From an uncultured bacterium (GTDB lineage Bacteria > Bacillota > Clostridia > UBA1381): a stretch of DNA of 58,897 nt. A program made the translations under genes and the position numbers. Positions 7,938 to 18,293 of the stretch are shown piece by piece. Under the pieces are notes generated by a model that had not been told where the DNA came from, ran no database searches, and worked only from the letters and a program-made list of their open reading frames with translations. The stretch spans positions 1 to 58,897 of the forward strand of contig CAJMRL010000016.1 in the NCBI GenBank assembly GCA_905215805.1, given 5' to 3'. Position 1 is the stretch's first letter, and every line of letters begins with the position of its first letter.

Positions 7938-10664
7938 ATGATAACCGAAAAATTTTCACTTGACCATGGCTGGAAATTTCATAAAAATGATATAGAGCAG
8001 CCGCTGATCCATACACATACCCAATGCTATATGGCTGCAAAAGCAGGAGGCGCAACCGGCCCGGCAAGTCCGGATTTTGACAAAAGCGATTGGGAGGACG
8101 TAAATCTTCCCCACGACTGGGCTGTATATAATGAATTTGACGAAAAATACGGTCCCGCTCAAGGCTATAAAGCTCGCGGAAAAGGCTGGTACGCAAAAAC
8201 CTTCCGTCTTAACGAAGAAGATTTTGATAAACAGATATTAATAGAATTTGACGGAGTTGCGACTTATTGTACTGTTTATATGAACGGCTCTGTAGTAGGA
8301 AGAAATTTCTGCGGATACAATTCTTTTACTATAGACGTCACAGACGTCGCTGTATACGGAGACAAGCTAAACACTCTTGTTGTTTTCGTTGACGCAACAA
8401 TAATAGAAGGCTGGTGGTACGAAGGCGCCGGTATTTACCGTCATGTAAACCTTTTTAAAAAGAACAAAACTGCTATCGAACACCATGGAGTATTTATACA
8501 CCCTGAGCTTAAGGAAGGAGAAGCATGGGATGCAAGAACAGATACTGATATTACAAATACCGATACTTCAGATAAGCATCTTATTTTAAAATCACTTATC
8601 ATAAATGATGAAGGCATAACAATGGGACAGGCGCGTACCGAGCTTGATATTGCCGCCGGAGAAAGCCTTAAGGTAGAGCAAAGCGTACTGTGCTACGGTA
8701 TCGAACGCTGGGACATAAATAATCCTGTTCTTTATACAATGGTCAGCGAGCTTTATGAAGGCAATGGGCTTATAGACTGCGTAAATAACAAATTTGGCTT
8801 CCGTACTATCGCCATAGACAAAGACAAGGGATTTTTCTTAAACGGAAGGCATGTTCCGCTTTACGGCACATGCAATCACCAAGATCATGCCGGGGTTGGA
8901 GTTGCTGTTCCTGACTCCATCAATGAATATAGGATACGTTTGTTAAAAGAAATGGGTTCAAATGCTTATCGCTGTGCTCATGGCAATCCTTCCCCTGAAA
9001 TTCTTGACGCATGTGATAAGTACGGAATTCTCGTTATGGATGAAAATCGTAATTTCAACACCTCCTCAGATGGTCTGAAGCAGGCTCGTGACATGGTTAT
9101 ACGTGACCGAAATCATCCATGTGTGATAATGTATTCAATATTTAATGAAGAACCTCTTCAGGGAACTCCAACAGGAAAAAAGCTCGCCATCCGGCTTGAC
9201 AGAGAAATAAAACGTCTTGATAATACCCGCTTTACTGTCGGAGCTATGAACAACGGAGTGACATCCGCGGGCGGAGCATGCGATGTACTCGATATGACAG
9301 GCTTTAACTATATAACCCATACATATGATGATTTCCGCAAACGTTTTCCAAATATGCCGATGCTTGGCTCTGAAAATGACAGTGCTTTCCAGACGAGAGG
9401 CGTTTATAAAACTGACCATGCAAAACATGTAATAGACTGCTATGACAGCGAAGCAGCTCCATGGGGAAATACATACCGTGACGGCTTCCGCCAAGTCGAT
9501 ACGCGTCCTCATATTTTAGGTCTTTTTATATGGACAGGATTTGACTACAGAGGAGAACCCACTCCCTTTGAATGGCCGTCTATAGGAACTCAATTCGGAA
9601 TAATGGATACCTGCGGTTTTAAAAAGGATGCGTTCTATCTGAACAAGGCATTTTTTACCGATGAACCAATGATCCATATACTTCCGCATTGGAATTTCAA
9701 AGAGGGCGAACGAGTACGTATAATGACTCATACAAACTGTACAGAAGCAGAGCTGTTCTTAAACGGTGAAAGTCTCGGCAAAAAAAACGTGGATAAATAC
9801 GATATGGCAGATTGGTACGTTGATTTTGTTCCGGGTACACTGTCCATGATCGGATACACCGACGGAAAGGCAGTATGTACTGATGAGGTCAAAACCGCCG
9901 GCAAGCCTGTTAGTCTTGAGCTTGAAACAAGCTGCAGCCATATATACTCCGGCTGTGATGATGCTATAGCTGTAAATATACGTGCAGTTGATGAAAACGG
10001 AATTTTTGTCCCGTATGCAGACAATCTTATAGAATTTAGCTGTGAAGGAGGAACAATAATCGGTGTAGGAAACGGTGACCCCAATTCACATGAAGCTGAT
10101 AAATCCACAACCCGCCATCTGTTTAACGGTCTATGTCAAGCTATAGTACAGCTTAAGCCCGAAGCTGCTAAGCTTACGGTTAAGGCTTCTTCTCAAGGAC
10201 TTAAGGAATGCAGCGCCGATATAGAAATAAAACCGAACGAAAAAAATAAAGCATTCATAGAGTCAGTGAATGAACAGTACATAAGCGGCTGGCGAACAAA
10301 TGTTGTTCTGTTTGATGAAAAGCCCTCTCCCGATATAAAAATAGAGGATCACGATATGAATAACTGGGTGCTTGCAAATATGGAGCATGAGGCTAAATAT
10401 TATGATGCAACCGGATACGGAATATATAAAACAAAGGCAAATATTCCGGAAGGTACTAAATCTATAATGTTCCGTGAAATAGTTGGAAATGAGATCGAAA
10501 TTTATATAAACAATTCTCTCGCCGCCCACGGCGATGCCTCATGGGGCAAGGCGTTTGAAATAAAAGATGTTCCGACAGGAACCGTAGAAATTACTGTTAT
10601 CATACACAGCACAAAAAACGATGGAGGCGGCGGCATCGCAAAATCCGTAGTCCTGCTTGATTAA
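7938..10664 (+). CDS. Glycoside hydrolase family 2, beta-galactosidase-like
   Basis: A 908-residue retaining glycosidase with no signal peptide. Order: sugar-binding jelly roll (LPHDWAVYNEFDEKYG near residue 60), immunoglobulin-like sandwich, TIM barrel with acid/base Asn403-Glu404 (IFNEEP) and probable nucleophile Glu479 (GSEND), then a DUF4982-type region starting near FIWTGFDYRGEPTPFEW, an Ig-like domain, and a C-terminal jelly-roll-like segment (~790-908). Annotated relatives are beta-galactosidases, though GH2 also covers glucuronidases and mannosidases. With the GH43 enzyme it suggests cytoplasmic breakdown of plant side-chain oligosaccharides. Confidence 0.9.
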   Translation: MITEKFSLDHGWKFHKNDIEQPLIHTHTQCYMAAKAGGATGPASPDFDKSDWEDVNLPHDWAVYNEFDEKYGPAQGYKARGKGWYAKTFRLNEEDFDKQILIEFDGVATYCTVYMNGSVVGRNFCGYNSFTIDVTDVAVYGDKLNTLVVFVDATIIEGWWYEGAGIYRHVNLFKKNKTAIEHHGVFIHPELKEGEAWDARTDTDITNTDTSDKHLILKSLIINDEGITMGQARTELDIAAGESLKVEQSVLCYGIERWDINNPVLYTMVSELYEGNGLIDCVNNKFGFRTIAIDKDKGFFLNGRHVPLYGTCNHQDHAGVGVAVPDSINEYRIRLLKEMGSNAYRCAHGNPSPEILDACDKYGILVMDENRNFNTSSDGLKQARDMVIRDRNHPCVIMYSIFNEEPLQGTPTGKKLAIRLDREIKRLDNTRFTVGAMNNGVTSAGGACDVLDMTGFNYITHTYDDFRKRFPNMPMLGSENDSAFQTRGVYKTDHAKHVIDCYDSEAAPWGNTYRDGFRQVDTRPHILGLFIWTGFDYRGEPTPFEWPSIGTQFGIMDTCGFKKDAFYLNKAFFTDEPMIHILPHWNFKEGERVRIMTHTNCTEAELFLNGESLGKKNVDKYDMADWYVDFVPGTLSMIGYTDGKAVCTDEVKTAGKPVSLELETSCSHIYSGCDDAIAVNIRAVDENGIFVPYADNLIEFSCEGGTIIGVGNGDPNSHEADKSTTRHLFNGLCQAIVQLKPEAAKLTVKASSQGLKECSADIEIKPNEKNKAFIESVNEQYISGWRTNVVLFDEKPSPDIKIEDHDMNNWVLANMEHEAKYYDATGYGIYKTKANIPEGTKSIMFREIVGNEIEIYINNSLAAHGDASWGKAFEIKDVPTGTVEITVIIHSTKNDGGGGIAKSVVLLD

Positions 10665-10683
10665 AAGCAGATATTAATCAAAT

Positions 10684-10722
10684 CCCCTCAGCGTAGCCTT
10701 ACATCTACTCTAAGGGGTTTTT
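10684..10722. terminator. Terminator between the GH2 gene and rqcH
   Basis: CCCCT (10684-10688) pairs with AGGGG (10713-10717), with inner AG/CT and GTAG/CTAC pairs, followed by TTTTT on the plus strand. It ends the GH2 unit. The hairpin overlaps the rqcH stop codon on the other strand, where the trailing GATTTGATT is a weaker tract, so it may serve both directions. Confidence 0.75.
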
Positions 10723-12480
10723 ATTATGCTTGTTATTCATTTTTTCAAGCAGCTTTGGAGTCACATATACTGTATTATATCCCTCATATATGACCATTCC
10801 GGGCTTTGCGCCATTAGGCTTTTTCACATTTTTTATAAGACAGTAATCAACGGGTACTTGTGATGACTGGCGTGCCTGTGAATAATATGCCGCAAGCTGA
10901 GCCGCTTCGCGCATCGTAGTCTCAGGAACATCTTTGTCAAGCCCAAGCTTTATAACCACATGCGAACCGTGAATATTTTTGGTATGAAACCATATATCCT
11001 GAGAATTTGCAAGCTTTGTCGTTACATAATCATTCTGAGTGTTATTGCGCCCTACATAAATATCAAAACCGTCAGACGAAGTAAAATGCATCGGCTTTGA
11101 AGTACTTTTTGCCCGACGATTTTTACCGGACTTTCTGCGTATAATAAAGCCCTGTTCCGTAAGCTCTGCTTTAATTGCTGTAAGATCCGATTCAGTTTCC
11201 GAATTCTCAACAGCAACAAGCGTACTCTCCAGGTAATCAAGATCCGCGCGGCTAAGCTCCAGCTGTTTTGCCGCCTCTGTTTCGGCTACCTTTGCCTTAT
11301 TATATTTTTTATAATACTTCTGTGCATTCTGAGTGGGTGAAAGAAGCGGATCAAGCGCAATTTTTATAATCGGCATCCCGTCCTCATAAAAATTTTCAAC
11401 CTCTGCTTCCTTCATACCCTGCTCAATTCTGTATAAATTTGAATTTATAAGGTCGCCTTTTATCTTGTATTTATCTTTATTTTCCGCATCCGCAAGCGTC
11501 CTTGACAGTATATTTATCTTTTTTGTAAGCCTCTCTATATTATTATTGAGAAGCTTCACAAGTCCGGTGCTTTTCTGGCGCATTCTTTCGTGCATATCCC
11601 GTGTGTAATAGAAGCTGTCCAAAAGAGCGCTCATACTTTCAAAATTAACCGTATCAGCAGCGTTTTCATACTGCTTAATATCAAACGCACTGAAATCCAT
11701 AAGCTTTTCTGTCGTTTTGTTAACGAGCATACATGGAGAATATTTGTCTTCCTCTATCTCATGAACAAATTTCACCACTGTTGTTTTAAGCGCTGCCTGC
11801 TTATTTGAATTAAGCTCCTGCGCTCGTACATCAACACGTCCGAATGTACGGTACACAAGCTCTCTTGCTGTAAGCGGGCTTATGCCGGCTATATTTGAAA
11901 GAAGAATCTTATCCGCTGTTTCGGGTCTGTTAAATTCAAGCGGAGTCTCAAGCGTAAACGACAGAAGATCAATTTTATCCTGTACAGGAGGATATTCATA
12001 GGTAAGCCCGGGAAGAACCTGTCTTACCGAGCTTACCGTAATATCAACATGCTTTATACAGTCGATAATCTTTAAATTCATATCTGTCAGTATTATATTC
12101 GAATGACGTCCCATAATCTCAATTATAAGATATTTTGTTGTAAGATCGCCCAATTCATCATAGCTTTCTATACTGAAACGAATTATACGCTCAAAACCGA
12201 TCTGCTCTACAGCAGTAATTTTCCCGCTCCCCAAATGTTTTCTTAACAGCATGCAAAACATCGGCGCGGTTATTGGATTCTTTTTTGTATGCTCCGTAAA
12301 ATGCACGCGCGGATGAGCCGAGCCTGCCGAAAGCACAAGTCTATAGCTATTGGTATATGTGCGCACATTTACGGTTATTTCATCTTTTTCCGGCTGGTGT
12401 ATTTTATCTATGCGCCCGTCCGTAATTTTAGCGGCAAGCTCCTTTACGAGCGCGCGCACTGTTATTGCATCAAATGCCAT
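10705..12480 (-). CDS. rqcH: RqcH, ribosome quality-control NFACT protein
   Basis: Binds stalled 50S-peptidyl-tRNA complexes and directs alanine tailing of the blocked chain; older annotation calls it a fibronectin-binding protein. The 591 residues show the NFACT-N domain, a central coiled coil (~270-440, rich in K and E) and the C-terminal NFACT-R domain (DGFDIYVGRNNTQNDYVTTKL and DIWFHTKNIHGSHVVI). The residue pair known as D97-R98 in Bacillus subtilis reads Glu97-Arg98 here (GFERII), a conservative change. It begins 17 bp after the activase fusion and probably shares its transcript. Confidence 0.92.
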   Translation of the reverse strand: MAFDAITVRALVKELAAKITDGRIDKIHQPEKDEITVNVRTYTNSYRLVLSAGSAHPRVHFTEHTKKNPITAPMFCMLLRKHLGSGKITAVEQIGFERIIRFSIESYDELGDLTTKYLIIEIMGRHSNIILTDMNLKIIDCIKHVDITVSSVRQVLPGLTYEYPPVQDKIDLLSFTLETPLEFNRPETADKILLSNIAGISPLTARELVYRTFGRVDVRAQELNSNKQAALKTTVVKFVHEIEEDKYSPCMLVNKTTEKLMDFSAFDIKQYENAADTVNFESMSALLDSFYYTRDMHERMRQKSTGLVKLLNNNIERLTKKINILSRTLADAENKDKYKIKGDLINSNLYRIEQGMKEAEVENFYEDGMPIIKIALDPLLSPTQNAQKYYKKYNKAKVAETEAAKQLELSRADLDYLESTLVAVENSETESDLTAIKAELTEQGFIIRRKSGKNRRAKSTSKPMHFTSSDGFDIYVGRNNTQNDYVTTKLANSQDIWFHTKNIHGSHVVIKLGLDKDVPETTMREAAQLAAYYSQARQSSQVPVDYCLIKNVKKPNGAKPGMVIYEGYNTVYVTPKLLEKMNNKHNKNPLE

Positions 12481-12497
12481 AATAAATGTATTCCTTT

Positions 12498-15400
12498 TCA
12501 GATTTTTGCCGGTTCCTTAATTGGTTCGGCTGATTTTTCCTTAGCTTCCGAAGCAATTTTATCAAGCTCCTCTTCTCGGCGCATATTCTCAAATGCTACC
12601 GTTATCATGAGCTTTAATCTGTTAAGCTGATTTACCTCCGAAGCTCCCGGGTCATAATCGACCGCTACAATATTTGCCTGAGGATACTGACGGCGCAGCT
12701 CCTTTATCATGCCTTTTCCGGTAACGTGGTTAGGCAGGCATGCAAACGGCTGCACGCAGGCTATATTCGGCACACCGGATTTAATAAGCTCTATCATTTC
12801 TCCGGTAAGGAACCAGCCCTCTCCGGTGCAATGCCCCAGCTGAAGAACGCCCTTTGCTCCACCTGCTATTTCGCGTATATGTCCCGGTGCTCGTGAAGCA
12901 AACTTCGGATTTGCCTTCATAAGCTTTTCTGCATGCTTTCTGTAGCTTTCTATTCCCCAGATCGCAAGATTGCATAAGCGTGCTGTAGACGCTTTTGTTC
13001 CTAAATTTTCATGCTTAAAATTATTATTGTACAAGCAATAAAGCATAAAGTCCGCAAGACCCGGCATAACCGCTTCGGCGCCCTCATTTTCTATTACGTC
13101 TACAATATTATTATTAGCATCCGGATGGAATTTAACCAAGATTTCTCCGACAACTCCTACCTTCGGCTTTTTAATTGTTTCGTCAATCGGTATAGCGTCA
13201 AAATCAGCTATTATCTGTTCAATAACTTTTTTAAGCTTGAGATTTTTTCTGTCATTTTTAACAATGGCATTATATAAACGTTTCTGCCATTTATTATATA
13301 CACTGTTAGTTTCACCCTTGTTTATCTCATACGGACGAATCCTCTGAGTAACACTCATAAGCAGATCGCCCCATGTGCAGGCTTTTAAAAGTCCGTCAAC
13401 AAGCTTTGGAGTTATCTTAAACCCGGGATTTCCTTCAAGTCCCGAAACGTTAAGCGAAACAACCGGCACCTGAGGATATCCCGCCTCCTTAAGCGCTTTT
13501 CTCAAAAATGCGATATAGTTTGTAGCGCGGCAGCCTCCTCCGGTCTGTGTTATCATAACTGAGGTCTTATCCGGATCGCATTTTCCGCTTATAAACGCAT
13601 TTACAAGCTGACCTGTAACCATGATCGACGGATAGCAGGCATCATTATTTACGCTCTTTAATCCCGCCTCTATATCCTCCGCAGTAGCATGCTCAAGAAC
13701 AAGCGCATTATATCCGTTATTTCGGAGCACTGCCTCAAACAGTCCGAAATGTGTCGGTGACATTTGCGGGAATATAACAGTATGATTTTTTCGTTCCTTC
13801 TCAGTGAACTTTACACGATTGATAGTGTAATCCTCGACCTTATGCGGAACAAATTCATTTGCATCGCGCTCGTTTACAGCAGCCTTAAGCGATCGTACAC
13901 GTATACGGGCAGTTCCCAGATTTGAGACCTCATCTATTTTTAAGGTAGTATATATCTTCTCATGAGACTGCAATATCTCCTGAACCTGATCAGTCGTTAC
14001 GGCGTCCAGACCACAGCCAAAGCTGTTAAGCTGAATAAGCTCAAGATTATTTGATTTTATTACCTCTGCGGCAGCCTCATAAAGTCTTGTATGATAAGCC
14101 CATTGGTCAACGACCCTTATATCTCTCTGCAAATGTCCCAAATGAGCAATGCTATCCTCTGTAAGAACCGCAAATCCGAGAGAATTTATCATATCCGGTA
14201 TACCGTGATTTATTTCCGGGTCGATATGGTACGGACGTCCGGCAAGAACGATTCCTCGTTTATTATTATCCTTTAGCCACTGTAATGTTTCCTCGCCCTT
14301 TTTGCGTATATCGTGCTTATAGCTTTGGAGTGATTCAAATCCTTTTTCGGCAGCGGCGTCAACCTGAGCCTTTGTGATTCCGAACGATGACAGCGCCTTA
14401 TACATCTGTCTTTTAAATGACGGCTTATCGGCAAGGTTTACAAAAGGATATATGAATTTTATATCCGGCTGACGAACAACATCCATATTGTTATATATTA
14501 CCTCAGGATATGATGTTACCATAGGACAGTTAAAGTGGTTTCCGGCATCGGAATACTCGATTTGCTCATAAGGTATGCACGGATAAAATATCTGCTTTAT
14601 TCCTTTATCAATAAGATCCTGTATATGTCCGTGAACGAGCTTTGCCGGATAACAAGCGCTTTCCGATGGAATTGAGTCTATTCCCTTTTCATATAAGTCA
14701 TGCGTACTTCTGCCGCTTAATCTTACCGCAAATCCAAGCTCGGTGAAAAACGCCGCCCACAGCGGATAATTCTCATACATATTGAGAACACGCGGCAGAC
14801 CAATAACTCCATATTTGGCATCGCTTTCCTTTAGTACAGGATATGTAAACGCACGCTTGTATTTATAATCATAAAGATTAGGCAGGGATTCTTTTTTCTT
14901 TTCAATCCCCGCTCCCCTCTCACAGCGGTTTCCGCTTACAAAGCTTGAGCCATCGCTGAAGGTAGTTATGGTAAGCTGACAATGGTTGCTGCATTTCTGA
15001 CATCGTGTAAGCTTATGGTCAAATGTAAAGTCGTCAAGCTCATCAGCTGCAATAATATCGCAGTCGCCGCCGTCCCAGCGCTCCTTTGCAATAAGAGCCG
15101 AACCAAACGCTCCCATAAGACCCGCAATATCGGGACGGATTACATTTTTTCCGGTGAGCAGCTCAAAGCATCTTAATATAGCATTGTTGTTAAAGGTTCC
15201 GCCCTGAACAACTATATTTTCGCCCATAAGCGATGGGTCTCGAAGCTTTATGACCTTATAAAGCGCGTTTCTTACAACCGAATATGAAAGTCCGGCGCTT
15301 ATGTCACCGACGGTTGCGCCTTCTTTTTGCGCCTGTTTTACTCGTGAATTCATAAATACAGTACAGCGTGTACCGAGATCAACAGGATTTTCGGCTTTTA

Positions 15401-16820
15401 GGGCCTCCTGTGCAAATTCAACCGTATCAAGTCCCAGTCCTTCCGCAAAGGTCTGAATAAACGAACCGCAGCCGGATGAGCATGCCTCGTTAAGCATGAT
15501 CGAATCGATAACGCCGTCCCTGATTTTCATACACTTCATATCCTGACCGCCGATGTCTATAATAAAATCAACGCCCGGAGAAAAGTGGTTAGCCGCCTTA
15601 TAATGAGCTATCGTTTCTATTTCACCCTCATTTATGCGGAATGCTGTTTTCAAAAGCAGTTCGCCGTAACCCGTTGTACAGGCATTTGCTATAAACGCAT
15701 CTTTTGGCAGCAATGTATATATTTCACGAAGGATGTTTATACCCTTTACAATAGGCGAGCCTTCATTTTTGCCGTAGTAACTGTATATTATTTCATCATC
15801 CTGATTTGTGAGTACAGCCTTTATAGTTGTCGAGCCGACATCAAGACCGAGAAATACAGGTCCGTTTGCACGCTTTATATCTCCGCGCTTTGCAACATCC
15901 TTTGCATGACGTTCGTCAAACTCACGCTTCTCTTCTTCATTAAGGAACAGTGCGCGCATACGAACGATCTCAGCGTCAACTCCCTTTGAATTTTTAAGCA
16001 TATCAAGAAGAGTATGGATATCCGAACTTTTTTCACTGTCATACATCATAGCCGCACCGATAGCGACAAACAGCTGCGCATTATCAGGCGATTTAAACGA
16101 TTTGGCATTATCCTTTAAGGTTTCCTCAAACTGCTTACGAAGCTGAGGAAGAAAATGCAAAGGTCCTCCAAGAAATACTATATTTCCCTTTATCGGACGC
16201 CCCTGCGCAAGCCCCGAAATTGTCTGAGTTACAACAGCCTGCAATATGGAGGCGGCAATATCCTCCTTTGCTGCACCCTCATTAAGCAGCGGCTGTACAT
16301 CTGATTTTGCGAAAACACCGCAGCGTGCCGCTATAGGATATATGATTTTATGTTTTTCGGCAAGTTTGTTAAGACCATCTGCATCGGTTTTAAGAAGTAT
16401 TGACATCTGATCTATAAAGGAGCCGGTTCCTCCGGCGCAGGTACCGTTCATTCTTTGTTCAAGACCTCCGGAAAGGTACAATATTTTTGCATCCTCGCCT
16501 CCAAGTTCTATAACAACATCTGTCTCAGGCATGAATTTCATTATTGCCGTTTTATTTGCAATTACTTCTTGAACAAAAGGAAGATCAAGCATTTTAGAAA
16601 GCAAAAGACCTCCAGAGCCTGTAATAACAACGGTAAAACGCTCATCTCCTATAACATCTTGCACTTCCTCAAAAAGCGCTGCGACTGTCGATTTTATATC
16701 GGAAAAATGACGCCTATACTCGCTGTAAATAATTTTTTCGGCATCGTCCATTACAACGACCTTGACCGTTGTTGAACCGACGTCTATGCCCATGTGCAGT
16801 TTTGTATAAGTAGTGTTCAT
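12498..16820 (-). CDS. Acyl-CoA dehydratase activase fusion (BadF/HgdC ATPase family)
   Basis: A 1440-residue protein with two ASKHA ATPase domains, each opening with the phosphate-binding motif (GIDVGSTTVK near residue 11, GLDVGSTTIK near 324), each with the glycine/cysteine-rich NGTCAGGTGSFIDQM or NEACSSGCGSFIQ segment that holds the [4Fe-4S] cluster of HgdC-type activases. A CQKCSNHC cysteine cluster follows, then DUF2229-like and dehydratase-subunit-like regions. Known HgdC activases use ATP to push one electron into 2-hydroxyacyl-CoA dehydratases. No dehydratase genes are adjacent, so the partner of this large form is unknown. It has its own promoter and a GGGGG-type binding site. Confidence 0.88.
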   Translation of the reverse strand: MNTTYTKLHMGIDVGSTTVKVVVMDDAEKIIYSEYRRHFSDIKSTVAALFEEVQDVIGDERFTVVITGSGGLLLSKMLDLPFVQEVIANKTAIMKFMPETDVVIELGGEDAKILYLSGGLEQRMNGTCAGGTGSFIDQMSILLKTDADGLNKLAEKHKIIYPIAARCGVFAKSDVQPLLNEGAAKEDIAASILQAVVTQTISGLAQGRPIKGNIVFLGGPLHFLPQLRKQFEETLKDNAKSFKSPDNAQLFVAIGAAMMYDSEKSSDIHTLLDMLKNSKGVDAEIVRMRALFLNEEEKREFDERHAKDVAKRGDIKRANGPVFLGLDVGSTTIKAVLTNQDDEIIYSYYGKNEGSPIVKGINILREIYTLLPKDAFIANACTTGYGELLLKTAFRINEGEIETIAHYKAANHFSPGVDFIIDIGGQDMKCMKIRDGVIDSIMLNEACSSGCGSFIQTFAEGLGLDTVEFAQEALKAENPVDLGTRCTVFMNSRVKQAQKEGATVGDISAGLSYSVVRNALYKVIKLRDPSLMGENIVVQGGTFNNNAILRCFELLTGKNVIRPDIAGLMGAFGSALIAKERWDGGDCDIIAADELDDFTFDHKLTRCQKCSNHCQLTITTFSDGSSFVSGNRCERGAGIEKKKESLPNLYDYKYKRAFTYPVLKESDAKYGVIGLPRVLNMYENYPLWAAFFTELGFAVRLSGRSTHDLYEKGIDSIPSESACYPAKLVHGHIQDLIDKGIKQIFYPCIPYEQIEYSDAGNHFNCPMVTSYPEVIYNNMDVVRQPDIKFIYPFVNLADKPSFKRQMYKALSSFGITKAQVDAAAEKGFESLQSYKHDIRKKGEETLQWLKDNNKRGIVLAGRPYHIDPEINHGIPDMINSLGFAVLTEDSIAHLGHLQRDIRVVDQWAYHTRLYEAAAEVIKSNNLELIQLNSFGCGLDAVTTDQVQEILQSHEKIYTTLKIDEVSNLGTARIRVRSLKAAVNERDANEFVPHKVEDYTINRVKFTEKERKNHTVIFPQMSPTHFGLFEAVLRNNGYNALVLEHATAEDIEAGLKSVNNDACYPSIMVTGQLVNAFISGKCDPDKTSVMITQTGGGCRATNYIAFLRKALKEAGYPQVPVVSLNVSGLEGNPGFKITPKLVDGLLKACTWGDLLMSVTQRIRPYEINKGETNSVYNKWQKRLYNAIVKNDRKNLKLKKVIEQIIADFDAIPIDETIKKPKVGVVGEILVKFHPDANNNIVDVIENEGAEAVMPGLADFMLYCLYNNNFKHENLGTKASTARLCNLAIWGIESYRKHAEKLMKANPKFASRAPGHIREIAGGAKGVLQLGHCTGEGWFLTGEMIELIKSGVPNIACVQPFACLPNHVTGKGMIKELRRQYPQANIVAVDYDPGASEVNQLNRLKLMITVAFENMRREEELDKIASEAKEKSAEPIKEPAKI

Positions 16821-16908
16821 TAGAAAACCCCCGAATTCTATACTCCGCCACGGAGAAAAATTATATATAATATATAGTAGTGCTTATTATTTTTTAGTTA
16901 TCTATATT

Positions 16909-16937
16909 ATTATAGTAGGTTTTATCGAAATAGTCAA
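16909..16937 (-). promoter_or_regulatory. Sigma-A promoter of the activase-rqcH unit
   Basis: On the minus strand TTGACT (16932-16937), 17 bp, TATAAT (16909-16914), about 90 bp upstream of the ATG. Confidence 0.75.
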
Positions 16938-17027
16938 GTGTTATTATTAATAAAATTTATGTCTTTTAATGTCATTATACTTAACATGAGCTATAGTTTT
17001 AAAATAATGTAAAATTTTTGCACATAC

Positions 17028-17056
17028 TTGACATTGTCAGCTGTTTACTGTATAAT
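17028..17056 (+). promoter_or_regulatory. Consensus promoter of the spermidine genes
   Basis: TTGACA (17028-17033), 17 bp, TATAAT (17051-17056), 37 bp before the ATG. With 16909-16937 it makes a divergent promoter region. Confidence 0.85.
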
Positions 17057-17093
17057 AAAATTGACAAAATCCAATTAATCGGGAGGAAGTAAC

Positions 17094-18293
17094 ATGGGAA
17101 AGGCATTAATAATCGGCTGCGGAGGAGTTGCAAGCGTTGCAATTCACAAATGCTGCCAGAACAGCGATGTATTTGAAGAAATATGTATAGCAAGCAGAAC
17201 AAAAAGCAAGTGTGATGCCCTAAAGGCAAAGTTAGACGGAGGAAAGACAAAGATAACTACAGCTCAGGTTGACGCGGACAATGTAAACGAGCTTATAGAG
17301 CTTATAAATAAGGTAAAACCGGATGTTGTTATAAATCTTGCTTTGCCTTATCAGGATCTAACAATAATGGATGCGTGTCTTGCAACAAAGACCGATTATG
17401 TGGATACGGCAAATTATGAGCCGGAGGACACCGCAAAATTCGAATATAAATGGCAATGGGCATATAGGGATAAATTTAAGGAAGCAGGTATAACAGCGCT
17501 TTTGGGAAGCGGTTTTGACCCGGGAGTTACCGGAGTATTCTGCGCTTATGCAATGAAGCATCATTTTGACGAAATAAATTATATAGATATACTTGACTGT
17601 AATGCCGGCGACCACGGCTATCCGTTTGCTACGAATTTCAATCCGGAAATCAATATAAGAGAAGTAAGCGCAAACGGCAGCTATTGGGAGGACGGAAAAT
17701 GGGTCGAAACAAAGCCCATGGAGATAAAGAGAGTATATAATTTTCCTGAAATCGGCGAAAGAGATATGTATCTTCTGCATCATGAAGAGCTTGAGTCGCT
17801 CGGTCTTAACATAAAGGGAATAAAACGGATACGTTTCTTTATGACTTTCGGAGAGAGCTACCTTACTCATTTAAAATGTCTTGAAGATGTGGGCATGACA
17901 TCAATAGAGCCGATAGAATTTGAAGGAAAGCAGATCGTTCCTCTGCAATTCTTAAAGGCTGTTCTTCCCGATCCCGCATCTTTAGGTCCGAGAACTGTCG
18001 GAAAGACAAATATAGGCTGCATATTCCGCGGTAAAAAAGACGGAAAGGACAAAACATACTATCTATACAATGTATGCGATCATCAGGAGTGCTATAAGGA
18101 AGTAGGCTCACAGGCTGTTTCCTATACGACCGGAGTGCCTGCTATGATCGGCGCTATGATGCTTATGACAAAAACATGGAAAGGACCGGGCGTATTCAAT
18201 ATAGAAGAATTTGACCCAGATCCGTTTATGGACGCGCTTAACAAATGGGGGCTTCCGTGGAAGGAGTCCTTTGATCCGGAGCTTGTTGACTAA
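17094..18293 (+). CDS. Carboxynorspermidine dehydrogenase (saccharopine dehydrogenase family)
   Basis: A 399-residue NAD(P)H-dependent reductase. The N-terminus has the Rossmann phosphate loop (GKALIIGCGGVASVAIHKC) and later ALLGSGFDPGVTGVFCAYA and EINIREVSANGSYWEDGKW segments seen in saccharopine dehydrogenase-like enzymes. Because nspC follows directly, the likely role is condensing aspartate semialdehyde with putrescine (or diaminopropane) to carboxyspermidine (or carboxynorspermidine), not lysine metabolism. GGGAGGAAG precedes the ATG. Its stop shares one base with the nspC start (TAATG). Confidence 0.9.
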   Translation: MGKALIIGCGGVASVAIHKCCQNSDVFEEICIASRTKSKCDALKAKLDGGKTKITTAQVDADNVNELIELINKVKPDVVINLALPYQDLTIMDACLATKTDYVDTANYEPEDTAKFEYKWQWAYRDKFKEAGITALLGSGFDPGVTGVFCAYAMKHHFDEINYIDILDCNAGDHGYPFATNFNPEINIREVSANGSYWEDGKWVETKPMEIKRVYNFPEIGERDMYLLHHEELESLGLNIKGIKRIRFFMTFGESYLTHLKCLEDVGMTSIEPIEFEGKQIVPLQFLKAVLPDPASLGPRTVGKTNIGCIFRGKKDGKDKTYYLYNVCDHQECYKEVGSQAVSYTTGVPAMIGAMMLMTKTWKGPGVFNIEEFDPDPFMDALNKWGLPWKESFDPELVD

